From Planctomycetaceae bacterium (GTDB taxonomy: Bacteria; Planctomycetota; Planctomycetia; Pirellulales; Pirellulaceae), in assembly GCA_002862265.1 (NCBI GenBank), contig PKCQ01000550.1:1-14860 (forward strand): a DNA stretch of 14,860 nucleotides, given 5' to 3'. The notes under the pieces were generated by a model, which was not told the origin of the DNA, made no database searches, and was given only the letters and a program-made list of their open reading frames with translations. Position numbers and translations under genes: made by a program. Within the stretch, counting starts at the first letter, position 1. Every line of letters begins with the position of its first letter. Of the stretch, positions 6,924 through 14,860 are shown piece after piece.

Positions 6924-7850
6924 GTGAACACTGCAACGCTTCAGTACGAAGATATCATCTTGAAGGTGAGCGATGCTCGACTCGCTTATGGGCGGACGCG
7001 TGCGCTCAACGGCATCAATCTAGAGATGTTCGCTGGCGAGATCCTTGGTCTCCTAGGCCCCAACGGGGCGGGCAAAACCAGCCTTATTCGCTGCTTGTCT
7101 GGCCGTCAAAAATTTGAGTCCGGCACAACCCAGTGCTCAATTGCGGGCGACTACCACGAACACATCGGCATCGTACCGCAGGAAATCGCTCTTTACCAAG
7201 ACCTAACAGTCAATCAAAACTTGGCTGTCTTCGGACGGCTGCACGACATCACTGGCAGGCAATTGCGCGAGCTTCGTAGGCAAACACTCCACTGGGCCGG
7301 ACTAGAAGACAAAGCTCGAGTGCTTGTCCGCAAGCTTTCCGGCGGCATGCAGCGTCGCCTCAACATCGCCTGCAGTATTCTCCATGAACCACGCATCTTG
7401 TTCCTAGACGAACCAACGGTAGGTGTCGATCCGCAGAGTCGCGAACGCATCTACCACATGCTTGAGACCCTCCTGGATATCGGAACAGCAATTCTTCTGA
7501 CGACCCACCATCTCGAAGAAGCTGAAGATCGTTGCGATCGGATTGCAATCATCGACCAGGGCAAGATCCTCGACACCGGAACACTTGAAGAATTGATGGA
7601 ACGCTCCATCGGTACCGAGCAACAGTTGCGTATTCAATTCTCTCAGCCAGTTCGGAGTGTGCCTCGACCACTACTCCTGACAGAGGATCGGCATGAAGCC
7701 GTGTGCGGCATTGAGAATGCAAGCCGCGATCTTCCTGTTGTCTTACAAAAAGTCCAAGCGGCGCGACTTCCGATGGAAAATATGAGCCTCCACAGCCCAA
7801 CGCTCCAGCACATGTTCCTACACCTAACGGGTAAGGAGCTGCGAGAATGA
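6924..7850 (+). CDS. ABC-type export ATPase (ABC-2/DrrA-NatA type)
   Basis: The ATP-hydrolysing subunit that powers the permease encoded next. Numbered from GTG 6924 (308 residues), all motifs are intact: Walker A GPNGAGKT (45-52), Q-loop VPQE (Gln86), signature LSGGMQRR (138-145), Walker B ILFLDEP with Glu163, D-loop VGVD, and H-loop His195 in TTHHLEE. About 80 residues follow the ABC domain, a variable tail usual in this subfamily. The frame is open back to a GTG at 6783, but the extra 47 residues are Pro/His/Arg-rich and do not look like ABC sequence. TTG 6960, giving MKVSDARLAYG, is another possible start, and no start has a strong ribosome site. The stop overlaps the permease start by 4 nt (ATGA), so they are co-translated. 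Substrate unknown; the family covers drugs, lipids and polysaccharides. Confidence 0.93.
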   Translation: MNTATLQYEDIILKVSDARLAYGRTRALNGINLEMFAGEILGLLGPNGAGKTSLIRCLSGRQKFESGTTQCSIAGDYHEHIGIVPQEIALYQDLTVNQNLAVFGRLHDITGRQLRELRRQTLHWAGLEDKARVLVRKLSGGMQRRLNIACSILHEPRILFLDEPTVGVDPQSRERIYHMLETLLDIGTAILLTTHHLEEAEDRCDRIAIIDQGKILDTGTLEELMERSIGTEQQLRIQFSQPVRSVPRPLLLTEDRHEAVCGIENASRDLPVVLQKVQAARLPMENMSLHSPTLQHMFLHLTGKELRE

Positions 7851-9121
7851 TTGGAACGGTCGTCAAGATCTCATTGCTGAGACTGTGGAATACCAAGAGT
7901 GAGCTAGCGTTGATTTTCATCGTACCGGTCTTGTTCTTCAGTATCTTTGCTTTGATTTTTAGTCGAGGTGTAGGACGCAAACCAGGACAGATTCGCGTCT
8001 CGATCATTTGCGATGACATGAAACAACCTGGCAAACTGCTCGCTCAGTCCCTGTCGAAGCGTAAGGAGTTGCGAACGGTAACCGGTATCGGAAGCACAGA
8101 CAAAGGCTGGCCCATTGGCAGACTTTCGAAAACAGTTATCAGCCAGCATGGGGCCGAAGTAGTCGTCTATATCCCACCGACTTTCACCGAACACACTCGC
8201 AATGGTGGCAAGCCTGAGGTGCAAATCCTGCACGAAGGCACCAACCCAATCAGCGCTCAGATCGTCGAAGCGGCCCTGGCCCAAACTATGATCACGCAAC
8301 AAGTTGACCTTCTCGCCGCGATCACCAAGCCGCAACTCGATCAAACCGATAGCGGAAGTCGTCAAGACTTTCGTCAGCCATCGGTCCAGTTCGCTTCGGG
8401 AACCATTGCTTCAGCAGGCAGTGTCCAACCGGCAACTGCACCCAGTGGCGTACCGAACGGCCAGCCACTGCCGACTTTCCAGTTTGAAAAAGAAAACATC
8501 TTTGCCTCAAACAAACACAATCCCAAAATCGCAATGTACGCGGCTGGGATTGCAGTAATGTTCCTATTGTTCTCTGCGAGCGGCGCCGGAGCCAGTTTGC
8601 TGGAAGAAAAAGAAGCCGGGACTCTGGATCGACTCTTATCGAGCCATTTGACTCTAACGGATCTGCTCATCGGCAAATGGCTTTACGTGGCTGGCTTGGG
8701 TTTCGTGCAGATCACCACGATGTTCGTCTGGGGCCAACTCGTCTTTGACGTCGACCTCTGGGGCCACTTGCCGGGATATTTTGCGATGGCTGTTGCGACA
8801 ACTTGCGCCAGCGCGAGCTTCGCTTTGCTACTTGCAACGCTTTGCCGGTCGCGACAACAGCTCAACGGAGTCGCACTGGTTCTGATTCTTGGCATGTCGG
8901 CGTTGGGTGGGAGTATGATCCCGCGCTATATCATGAGCGAGTCGATGCAGCAGATGGGACGCTTCACATTCAACGGCTGGGCGATAGACGGCTTTAAAAA
9001 AATCTTCTGGTACGACTTGCCGCTCTCTGCGATTCAGACGGAAATCTGCGTTCTCATATTCATCACCGTGTTGTTCGGTACTCTCGCCAACATGTTGATT
9101 CGACGCTGGAGCCTGAACTAA
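7847..9121 (+). CDS. ABC-2 type transporter permease
   Basis: A 424-residue membrane subunit with the ABC-2 layout. It has one membrane helix at about 20-39, a large extracytoplasmic region (about 40-228), then five more hydrophobic segments (about 229-251, 276-300, 309-332, 341-357, 397-417). The amphipathic motif EEKEAGTLDRLLSS (252-265), after the second helix, is typical of exporters of this class and contacts the ATPase. Within the outer loop, residues about 165-212 are rich in Ser, Gln, Pro and Gly and are probably a flexible linker. The start ATG 7847 has AAGGAG at 7833-7838 and overlaps the ATPase stop. The stop TAA shares its last A with the next ATG. One permease gene implies a homodimer in the complex. 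It is an exporter by family; the cargo is not visible from the sequence. Confidence 0.92.
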   Translation: MIGTVVKISLLRLWNTKSELALIFIVPVLFFSIFALIFSRGVGRKPGQIRVSIICDDMKQPGKLLAQSLSKRKELRTVTGIGSTDKGWPIGRLSKTVISQHGAEVVVYIPPTFTEHTRNGGKPEVQILHEGTNPISAQIVEAALAQTMITQQVDLLAAITKPQLDQTDSGSRQDFRQPSVQFASGTIASAGSVQPATAPSGVPNGQPLPTFQFEKENIFASNKHNPKIAMYAAGIAVMFLLFSASGAGASLLEEKEAGTLDRLLSSHLTLTDLLIGKWLYVAGLGFVQITTMFVWGQLVFDVDLWGHLPGYFAMAVATTCASASFALLLATLCRSRQQLNGVALVLILGMSALGGSMIPRYIMSESMQQMGRFTFNGWAIDGFKKIFWYDLPLSAIQTEICVLIFITVLFGTLANMLIRRWSLN

Positions 9122-10059
9122 TGACAAATCTGATAAGCCCAAGAATTGCTGCCTACAGTGCACTGACACTTTGTTTCATTCCTTTGTTAGGATGCCGGCT
9201 GCTTTACAAGAAGACTTACGATCCGCCAGTCCAGCCACTGACGAAGACAAACTCGAGTGATTTGTCCCGTGTCGAGAACGGATTCTTCGACAACGCACCC
9301 GAGGAGGGTCCGGTTATCATCGAAATGTCGGACTTGCCCGTCATTCCAGAAGAGTTCAGTGCCTACGCACCTCGTGCAGAGCCTGCCAAGGCTCATCCAG
9401 TTTTGGCGTCGGCTCAGACGCCAACCAGCTCTTGGAACGACAACGCAAGGCCCAGCCCCCAACCGCAGCAGAACTCGCAAGTGGTAACACCAGCACACCT
9501 GCTTGGTCAACCGGCGGCACAGACTGCTCAACCAAAAACAAGTACTCAAACCCGTGAACCCGTGGCAAGATTTCCAATTCCACCTGCCGCTGCAGCTCTC
9601 GAAGTCGCCGCACAGCCGCCGGCCAACGTGACACAATATCCGGCGACACCCGTGCCCGCGAGAACGAACCATCCGTTGGCCCAAAGTACTCCAGCGCTGA
9701 ATGTGAGCGTCAGTGGCCTACAGCCTGGACGCGGCCCGGTGCGAATAGCCGTATTCTCAGGGCAAAAGTCCTTTCCGGATCACTCGGCCGCCGCGAAGAC
9801 AGCAGTTGTGGCAGTAAACCGGAACAGCGCTCAACATGCACTGACGGATCTACCAGCTGGCGTGGTCGCCATCGCGGCCTATCAAGATCTAAATAGTAAC
9901 GGAAAACTGGACCGAGGCACTTTTGGAATCCCGAAGGAACCTTACGGATTCTCGAACAATGCGAAAGGCTCAATGGGTCCACCCAGCTTCAATGCGGCTT
10001 CCGTGAATCCTGCTCGCTCTAATTCGGTCGACATCAAACTATCCCAGGTTCGATTTTAA
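9121..10059 (+). CDS. Lipoprotein with C-terminal DUF2141-like domain
   Basis: 312 residues. The N-terminus has a lipoprotein signal ending in the lipobox LLGC, with Cys25 as the lipidation site, so the protein should be anchored in a membrane facing outward. Residues about 35-190 are low-complexity, rich in Pro, Ala, Gln, Ser and Thr, like a long flexible tether. Residues about 193-308 resemble DUF2141: VRIAVFSGQKSF, then LPAGVVAIAAYQDLNSNGKLD, then GIPKEPYGFSNNA and PPSF. The DxNxNGxxD-like stretch (about 256-264) resembles a calcium-binding loop. The biochemical role of DUF2141 is not known to me. The ATG touches the permease stop (TAATG) and has TGGAG 9 nt upstream, so it belongs to the exporter operon. 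I infer that it holds or receives the exported molecule at the envelope. Confidence 0.87.
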   Translation: MTNLISPRIAAYSALTLCFIPLLGCRLLYKKTYDPPVQPLTKTNSSDLSRVENGFFDNAPEEGPVIIEMSDLPVIPEEFSAYAPRAEPAKAHPVLASAQTPTSSWNDNARPSPQPQQNSQVVTPAHLLGQPAAQTAQPKTSTQTREPVARFPIPPAAAALEVAAQPPANVTQYPATPVPARTNHPLAQSTPALNVSVSGLQPGRGPVRIAVFSGQKSFPDHSAAAKTAVVAVNRNSAQHALTDLPAGVVAIAAYQDLNSNGKLDRGTFGIPKEPYGFSNNAKGSMGPPSFNAASVNPARSNSVDIKLSQVRF

Positions 10060-10141
10060 TATTGCGAAACCGAACCGACACCTGAAGCATTTAAGTCTTT
10101 CGCCACGATCACTTTCAAATCCAACTCCGCTCCGCACTCGA

Positions 10142-10819
10142 ATGAACGCTGTCCTCTCCATTCAAGATTCACCGAAACGCTGGGACGCTGTTGTCTTGAT
10201 TCACGGTCTATTCGCAACGAAGCGAAGCATGTCCAAGGCGCACTCCAAGCTAGAGTCGCATGGGTACCTGCCGATCAACTTCAGCTATTCGAGCTACTTT
10301 CGGAAGCTTGATTCGCATTTGATGCAACTCCTACCATTGCTTCGGCGTCTCGATACTGATGCAAACATTCGTTCTATTAACTTTCTGGCGCATAGCTGCG
10401 GTGGAATTTTGATGCGCTATGCCTTGCAGAGTGAGATTTTCTCCAAGCTTCAGCGGGCAGTGATGCTGGCACCGCCCAATGCTGGAACGCCACTGGCGAA
10501 ATACTCCGTCGGTGTTTTTGACCGACTCTTCCCAGCAGTCCGACAGCTGGCCGACGCCCCCGAGGCCCTTCCAAAGCAACTTAGTACACCTGACAATATC
10601 GAAGTTGGAGTAATTGCTGCGGAAACCGATATGATTGTCGGAAGAGACAGTACGCACTTACCAAATCAGTCCGACCATTGCGTGATGCCTACTTCGCATT
10701 TTGAGCTTCCTAGGCACAAAGCCACGCTCGACCACTGCCTCAGCTTCTTGGCGGAAGGACGATTTCAACCCAATCCTGCAGTCGCTTGTAAGCCTACGAG
10801 CGTGAAGTGTGCAGCGTAG
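10142..10819 (+). CDS. Alpha/beta hydrolase, lipase/esterase-like
   Basis: A compact 225-residue hydrolase. The oxyanion motif VLIHGLF lies at 18-24 and the nucleophile elbow AHSCGG puts the catalytic Ser at 85. Asp163 (ETDMIVG) and His186 (PTSHFELP) are good candidates for the rest of the triad. The LAPPNAGTPLA segment (109-119) after the nucleophile recalls bacterial triacylglycerol lipases and the PGAP1-like group. There is no signal peptide or membrane segment, so it should act in the cytoplasm. It starts 82 nt after the lipoprotein gene on the same strand with no obvious terminator between, so it is probably the last gene of the operon. I see no clear ribosome site before ATG 10142. The last ~15 residues look unstructured. 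It might make, trim or recycle an acyl- or ester-containing export substrate; that is inference from position only. Confidence 0.85.
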   Translation: MNAVLSIQDSPKRWDAVVLIHGLFATKRSMSKAHSKLESHGYLPINFSYSSYFRKLDSHLMQLLPLLRRLDTDANIRSINFLAHSCGGILMRYALQSEIFSKLQRAVMLAPPNAGTPLAKYSVGVFDRLFPAVRQLADAPEALPKQLSTPDNIEVGVIAAETDMIVGRDSTHLPNQSDHCVMPTSHFELPRHKATLDHCLSFLAEGRFQPNPAVACKPTSVKCAA

Positions 10820-10825
10820 GCTGGG

Positions 10826-10846
10826 GGTCAACTGAGACAGTTGGCC
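10826..10846. terminator. Hairpin between converging genes, possible bidirectional terminator
   Basis: GGTCAACTG (10826-10834) pairs with CAGTTGGCC (10838-10846) around the 3-nt loop AGA: nine pairs including one G-T. It sits in the 26-nt gap between two genes that end toward each other and touches the last base of the minus-strand stop codon. Neither side has a T-run, so it could also just protect RNA ends. Confidence 0.4.
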
Positions 10847-13800
10847 TACTCTGAACTATGGATTTTCATCGTGTGACGATGATGTTCTTTGCCGGCAGTG
10901 TCGAGATGACGCAGGATCAATTGAGGTATTTCACCACCCACAAGCTCGATCTCTAAGTAGCCGCCAGCGACGCGTAAGTAGCGGTGAATCTCGGGGCGAT
11001 AATCATCTTGCTTCCAACCTCCAGCATGTCGGTCGCTTGCCGGGCCCACAGAAAATTCATGCATCCCAGTTTCAGGATCGACACTGTGAAACTGCCAATG
11101 ACGATCCCCACAGACAACCACAAGATTCTCGAAGCTTGATAACAACGTGCGAACTTCTTTGCCCTCCGTCTCAAACATCGTGTTTGCGTGATTGTCGCTC
11201 TTCTTAGCTCGATCCGGTCCGACAATGGGAGTCGGCGAAATAATGACCTTAAACCTCGCATCGGATTCCCTCAGAGTCTGCGCGAGCCAAGTTTTCTGCT
11301 GGGTTCCCCAAATCGTCTTTTTAGGGCCATCTTCTTGCGTATTGGGACTACGAAAATCCCTGCCCTCCATCATCCAGAGCTGGAGATCGCGACCAACTCG
11401 GATCGTTCGATACGCCGGAGAAGGCAGCCCCGTTTCCTGAATAAAGATCCGCTGTCCATCGCCGAATTCAAAGCCGTCAGTAAATTTGCGTTTCTCACCT
11501 GGCCAGCTGTCGTTCACGTAGGTGTCGTGATCGTCTTTCAGAAAGTAGCTTGGCATACGCCGGTGAAACTCGACCAAAGTTGGAAGTGAATAAGTGCGCT
11601 GCCAGTGGTAATAGGCAAGTTCATTTGATCGAGCCAGACGATCGTAGTAGACGACGTCGCCTGCCATCACAAACGCATCTGTTTCGCGACTCAGAATCGT
11701 CCGATACATGTCGAAACCGTGCGGTCCATCGCGATCAGGAAACCCCTGACAAGTACTCACCGCTAACCTGAATGAGCTGGCAGAATCTGGTGCCGGTAGT
11801 GTTTTAAAACTGCCGGACAGAGTGTGAACTGTACCGATTCCTGGAGCCTGCACCTGAGATCGAACGAAATAACGCGTCGCGGGTCGGAGATCATCGAACT
11901 CGGCGATTGAAGAAAAGTCGCTCGAAGCATCGACTTCGGTCCAGGAAGAATAAGTGAATTCCTTCTCGCCAACCGCTCGCAGCCCTGCTCGCACACGGGC
12001 TGGAACTCCTGGCACAGCGAAACGCAATCCATCCACACCCTGCTCTGGCAAGATAGCACCTGAACTCGTTCGACCACTCTTCCTTTCGAAACCGACTTCC
12101 GGCTGATCACCCAAATTCGGTAAATCATATCGCGTCGCTCGAACCCAGATCTTCGCCGCTTGGTCCGACACCTCAACGATCCGCATCCCGTTAGCCTGCT
12201 TCGGCTCGCTGCTGCTGTCGACTAAGAGTTGTGGCGAAGTAGCTGGGATTGAAGCGGAGAGCACCGAAGTTGCTTGCTCCAAAGCTAACTGGAGGGAACC
12301 AAGCGAACAGATCTGAGAGATCCCCAATAGATTGCCCGCCAGCTGCTCATCCTGTGGATTCCGATTGAGATACACCGTCTTGATCTCGCGAATTCGCTCG
12401 TCCTCTTTCGCATACAATGCGGCAAGCGTTATGATTGCGGACTCGCGATCCGTCGCAGCCAGACTCAGTTCAGATGCCATTTCCTGCGAGACCCGAAGCA
12501 TCACTGACAAAAGCTCATGAAGCGCCTTCTGTTCGATCGTTTCACCCAACAGGTAAAAGCGCCGCGCGAGGTGGTTCTGTTTTTTGATATTCAGATTCTT
12601 ACCCTGCCGCCAAGCCGACAGGCTGCATCGATAGAAGGCGTGCGTTTGGTTTGGCATCGCTGCGATACGTTGCTGAAGAACGTGAGACGCAAAAGCCTGC
12701 TCTGGACTCTCCCACGCCTGAGCCTCCAGAACTAAATGGATTACCGTTTCGCCCTGATCGGCTGGTTGCAAGGGGCGGTACTGAAGGAGTTGCCCACTGG
12801 ACACAAATTCTTCCAGCTTAAGTGAGCCGCCTGTCAAATTGGCTACTTGTGTTTTCTTCGTTTTGAGTTCCGGAACGGAAACTTGAGCAGGCAGAACACC
12901 GCGACGAATCAGCTGTGGCAACCAGCTACTTCGCCAAGTAGCCAAAGCTTCATCCTGCTCTGAGTGTGCAAGACTTTTTGCATTTGACGCAAACCAACTA
13001 GATACGGAGGTCACTTGCTCGTTCTGTGGTGACTCTCGATGAAACACCGCAAGCCGGGCCGCATCCACCTCTTTCAGCGCAGGGGATAGAATCACGGGAT
13101 CAGAAACGCCTTTTAGGTGCTTCATCAAGAAGCGGAACGCGGGGACTCGCAAGTCCTGAGTGTCTTTGTGTGGGCCAGGTGTAATGACGAGACCATAGTT
13201 CTCTGATTTCTCCAGCGTGCGGTACAAGCTGCGAAGTTGGCCATCGATTCGCACAACGCCGTCGAGCGGAAAGATGGTGTCCGAGTCGGAATTCTCCAGC
13301 AAAAGTGGCCGTGGAGCAATGAGCGCGGCTAACTTGCCGTAGTCCCAACCAAAGTAGTTGACGAAGTACATGCAGTCGCAATGCCCTTCCACGCAGCCAT
13401 CGAGAACATGATTGCGCAGGTCGGTAATACCAGCGACAGGAATGGCGACTCGAATGCGCTCATCCAGTGCGGCGGCAAACCAGCTATAGGCACCTCCACC
13501 GCTGCGTCCCGTCACGCCGATTTTCGATGAATCCACTTGCTTCATTCCGACCAGAAGATCCACCGCTCGAATCGCACTCCATGCCTCGACGCCTGCCGGT
13601 GTGTAACCACGACTCATCCAGTCCCAGCGTCCAAGTTTGTAAGTCCCATGGTGCTCCCCGTGCAGCTCGCCCAGCTGAACAGTATCGATCATCAGGCATA
13701 CCAAGCCATGCCGCGCCAACCACAAGCCGTGATGCTGATAGCCAGTCTTGTTTCCCAACAGCCGACCGTTATCCGCTGCTCGAGCGTGCCCACAAACATA

Positions 13801-14208
13801 CAGAACAGCAGGCCAGCCTTTCTCAGGCGGCGGTTCCGTGGGCAGATAGAGATTGGCTGTCACATACAACCCAGGACGTGACTGATAGTGGAGCTTCTCT
13901 ATTCGAACGCCTTCAAGCTCGATCGCTCCCGTTTTCGTGACAGCCAGATCGGTTCGCTGCAGATCCTGTGGAATTCCAAGCATCTCGCAGAGCTGGGCTC
14001 GCCACAGCTCCTTCGTCTCCGGCCAGTTCTGTTTGGTGACCGCAACAAAGTCCTGCTTGGTGGCGGCTTCAATCTCTGCCACTCGCGACGCAAAGTATCG
14101 ATCTAAAGTTTGCGCCGGCGCGCGGACTCCTAGCAGTGCAACAAAAGTGAGCACGAGGGTAAACAGAACTTCCGGCGCAGACCGGCGCGGCAAAATAAGA
14201 GGATGCAT
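10846..14208 (-). CDS. Secreted fusion: acetyl-xylan-esterase-like hydrolase + PhoD-type phosphatase
   Basis: 1120 residues with a signal peptide at 1-32 (cleavage near PAQ). Residues about 90-370 form an alpha/beta hydrolase of the AXE1/Abhydrolase_7 kind. Nucleophile Ser236 is in GRSGGG, Asp308 or Asp310 in NSDSDT, and His347 in GPHKDT, so the triad looks complete. Residues about 375-660 resemble the degenerate second half found in ~700-residue planctomycete esterases (RRFYLLGETIEQ at 549-560). Residues about 674-805 match a PhoD N-terminal fibronectin-like domain (AKIWVRAT). The PhoD phosphatase follows to the end: STCQG (Cys820), AGDVVYYD (Asp851, Tyr854), KDDHDTYVND (891-900), CGDRH (Asp1035, His1037), probably holding a metal centre. 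Both enzymes look intact. It should act outside the cytoplasm on esterified and phosphorylated polymers. No frameshift or internal start with a ribosome site splits it. The substrate is unknown. Confidence 0.92.
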   Translation of the reverse strand: MHPLILPRRSAPEVLFTLVLTFVALLGVRAPAQTLDRYFASRVAEIEAATKQDFVAVTKQNWPETKELWRAQLCEMLGIPQDLQRTDLAVTKTGAIELEGVRIEKLHYQSRPGLYVTANLYLPTEPPPEKGWPAVLYVCGHARAADNGRLLGNKTGYQHHGLWLARHGLVCLMIDTVQLGELHGEHHGTYKLGRWDWMSRGYTPAGVEAWSAIRAVDLLVGMKQVDSSKIGVTGRSGGGAYSWFAAALDERIRVAIPVAGITDLRNHVLDGCVEGHCDCMYFVNYFGWDYGKLAALIAPRPLLLENSDSDTIFPLDGVVRIDGQLRSLYRTLEKSENYGLVITPGPHKDTQDLRVPAFRFLMKHLKGVSDPVILSPALKEVDAARLAVFHRESPQNEQVTSVSSWFASNAKSLAHSEQDEALATWRSSWLPQLIRRGVLPAQVSVPELKTKKTQVANLTGGSLKLEEFVSSGQLLQYRPLQPADQGETVIHLVLEAQAWESPEQAFASHVLQQRIAAMPNQTHAFYRCSLSAWRQGKNLNIKKQNHLARRFYLLGETIEQKALHELLSVMLRVSQEMASELSLAATDRESAIITLAALYAKEDERIREIKTVYLNRNPQDEQLAGNLLGISQICSLGSLQLALEQATSVLSASIPATSPQLLVDSSSEPKQANGMRIVEVSDQAAKIWVRATRYDLPNLGDQPEVGFERKSGRTSSGAILPEQGVDGLRFAVPGVPARVRAGLRAVGEKEFTYSSWTEVDASSDFSSIAEFDDLRPATRYFVRSQVQAPGIGTVHTLSGSFKTLPAPDSASSFRLAVSTCQGFPDRDGPHGFDMYRTILSRETDAFVMAGDVVYYDRLARSNELAYYHWQRTYSLPTLVEFHRRMPSYFLKDDHDTYVNDSWPGEKRKFTDGFEFGDGQRIFIQETGLPSPAYRTIRVGRDLQLWMMEGRDFRSPNTQEDGPKKTIWGTQQKTWLAQTLRESDARFKVIISPTPIVGPDRAKKSDNHANTMFETEGKEVRTLLSSFENLVVVCGDRHWQFHSVDPETGMHEFSVGPASDRHAGGWKQDDYRPEIHRYLRVAGGYLEIELVGGEIPQLILRHLDTAGKEHHRHTMKIHSSE

Positions 14209-14268
14209 TGCAGACTCGCGAGCAGTTGGGGTAGCTGGAGTCCATTATTCTAGCCGGAGATTCATAGC

Positions 14269-14297
14269 TCGCAGGTCGCTTAGCGAGCAACCTGCGA
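14269..14297 (-). terminator. Stem-loop downstream of hflC, candidate terminator
   Basis: TCGCAGGT (14269-14276) pairs perfectly with ACCTGCGA (14290-14297). Inside, CGC-TTA-GCG (14277-14285) can form a second short stem, with AGCA bulged out. It begins 17 nt after the hflC stop on the minus strand. No T-run follows, so termination strength is uncertain. The stem also lies about 60 nt upstream of the next gene's start and could shape its leader RNA. Confidence 0.45.
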
Positions 14298-14313
14298 ATT
14301 CGTGGCTTGGGCG

Positions 14314-14860
14314 TTAGTTCGGCTCTTCGAAGTCCTTCAAGAACTTGAAGATCTCACTATCGGTCGTCAGGATCATCGTGCTGTCCTGGTCCAACATCTC
14401 GCGATAGGTTTCCATCGTCTTGATGAACTCGTAAAACGAGACGGCTTCAGGACTCTGGTTGTAGGCATCCGCGTAGACTTGAGTCGCTTTCGCGTCTGCG
14501 ACTCCACGTACTTCCTGGACCTCCTTGTAAGCCTCAGATTCAATCTTGAGCAGATCTTTTTCCTTCTTGCCGAGAATCTTCGCAGCTTCACCTCCGCCTT
14601 CACTTCGGAAACGCTCTGCGATCTGCTGTCGCTCACTAATCATCCGAGTGTAAATTCGTTGGCGTACGCTTTCGTTGTAGTTGATTCTCTTGAAGCGAAT
14701 ATCCAACAGCTCTATGCCGAAGTCCTTCAGCTTTCTCGCTGCCGCCTCGAAAATCTCTTGCTCGATCTTCGCCCGTCCCATACGTATCGGGTAGAGCACA
14801 CCGATGGAGCCCGGCGCGTCACCAAGAGTCGCATCACGTGCTGGTTCACGATCTTTGGTG
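14314..14860 (-). CDS. hflC: HflC, SPFH/band-7 membrane protease modulator (5' end beyond window)
   Basis: The C-terminal 181 residues are present. The frame is open to the window edge, so the gene starts to the right; the GTG at 14799 is internal. Diagnostic HflC sequence includes KIEQEIFEAAARKLKDFGIEL, then DIRFKRINYNESVRQRIYTRM, the charged coiled-coil SERQQIAERFRSEGGGEAAKI, and the end SFYEFIKTMETYREML. That matches the known HflC C-terminus (an SFY-F motif followed by a Tyr). HflC with HflK forms a large ring in the membrane that encloses and restrains the FtsH protease; hflK is usually just upstream, here presumably beyond the right edge. The TAA stop at 14314-14316 is followed by a hairpin. 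Confidence 0.93.
   Translation of the reverse strand, partial: TKDREPARDATLGDAPGSIGVLYPIRMGRAKIEQEIFEAAARKLKDFGIELLDIRFKRINYNESVRQRIYTRMISERQQIAERFRSEGGGEAAKILGKKEKDLLKIESEAYKEVQEVRGVADAKATQVYADAYNQSPEAVSFYEFIKTMETYREMLDQDSTMILTTDSEIFKFLKDFEEPN

Noticed and set aside
13467..13940. A 157-codon plus-strand frame
   Set aside because: Antisense to the catalytic part of the esterase-phosphatase fusion; no recognisable motif.
14314..14799. A complete short gene starting at GTG 14799
   Set aside because: The frame continues upstream to the window edge with HflC-like sequence, so the gene is partial rather than short.

Overview
The window most likely comes from a planctomycete, probably of the Pirellulales/Rhodopirellula type. 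The main evidence is a short ECF sigma factor overlapping a membrane-anchored Ser/Thr kinase with a long TPR tail. A secreted esterase-phosphatase and a secreted Gly-tailed protein, and a kinase N-terminal segment typical of that phylum, point the same way. This placement is inferred from protein style; no rRNA or phylogenetic marker gene is present.

Layout. 1-1123 (-): the 5' part of a secreted protein of unknown function, cut by the window edge at a glycine-rich tail. 1230-2212: gene debris, consisting of a broken beta-helix gene (-) with two in-frame stops and a frameshift, abutting the 3' third of an ispH gene (+). 2213-2770: no convincing gene; one tiny membrane-peptide ORF and a perfect 17-bp tandem duplication. 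2771-6254 (-): ECF sigma factor and Ser/Thr kinase, overlapping by 8 nt and probably translationally coupled. 6255-6923: a long divergent intergenic region with two CTAG-centred palindromes spaced exactly 20 bp. 6924-10819 (+): a tight four-gene group of ABC ATPase, ABC-2 permease, DUF2141-type lipoprotein and a cytoplasmic alpha/beta hydrolase. 10846-14208 (-): a 1120-residue secreted protein joining an acetyl-xylan-esterase-like hydrolase to a complete PhoD-type phosphatase. 14314-14860 (-): the C-terminal part of HflC, running off the right edge.

How the genes may work together. The sigma factor and kinase form a plausible signalling module, with the kinase sensing or relaying a signal at the membrane. 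The divergent ABC exporter, lipoprotein and hydrolase group looks like one transcription unit that may export a small or lipidic molecule and pass it to an envelope lipoprotein. The shared upstream region could allow co-regulation, but nothing in the sequence proves it. The esterase-phosphatase fusion is the most unusual single gene, and the exporter/DUF2141/hydrolase group is the best candidate for an undescribed functional unit.
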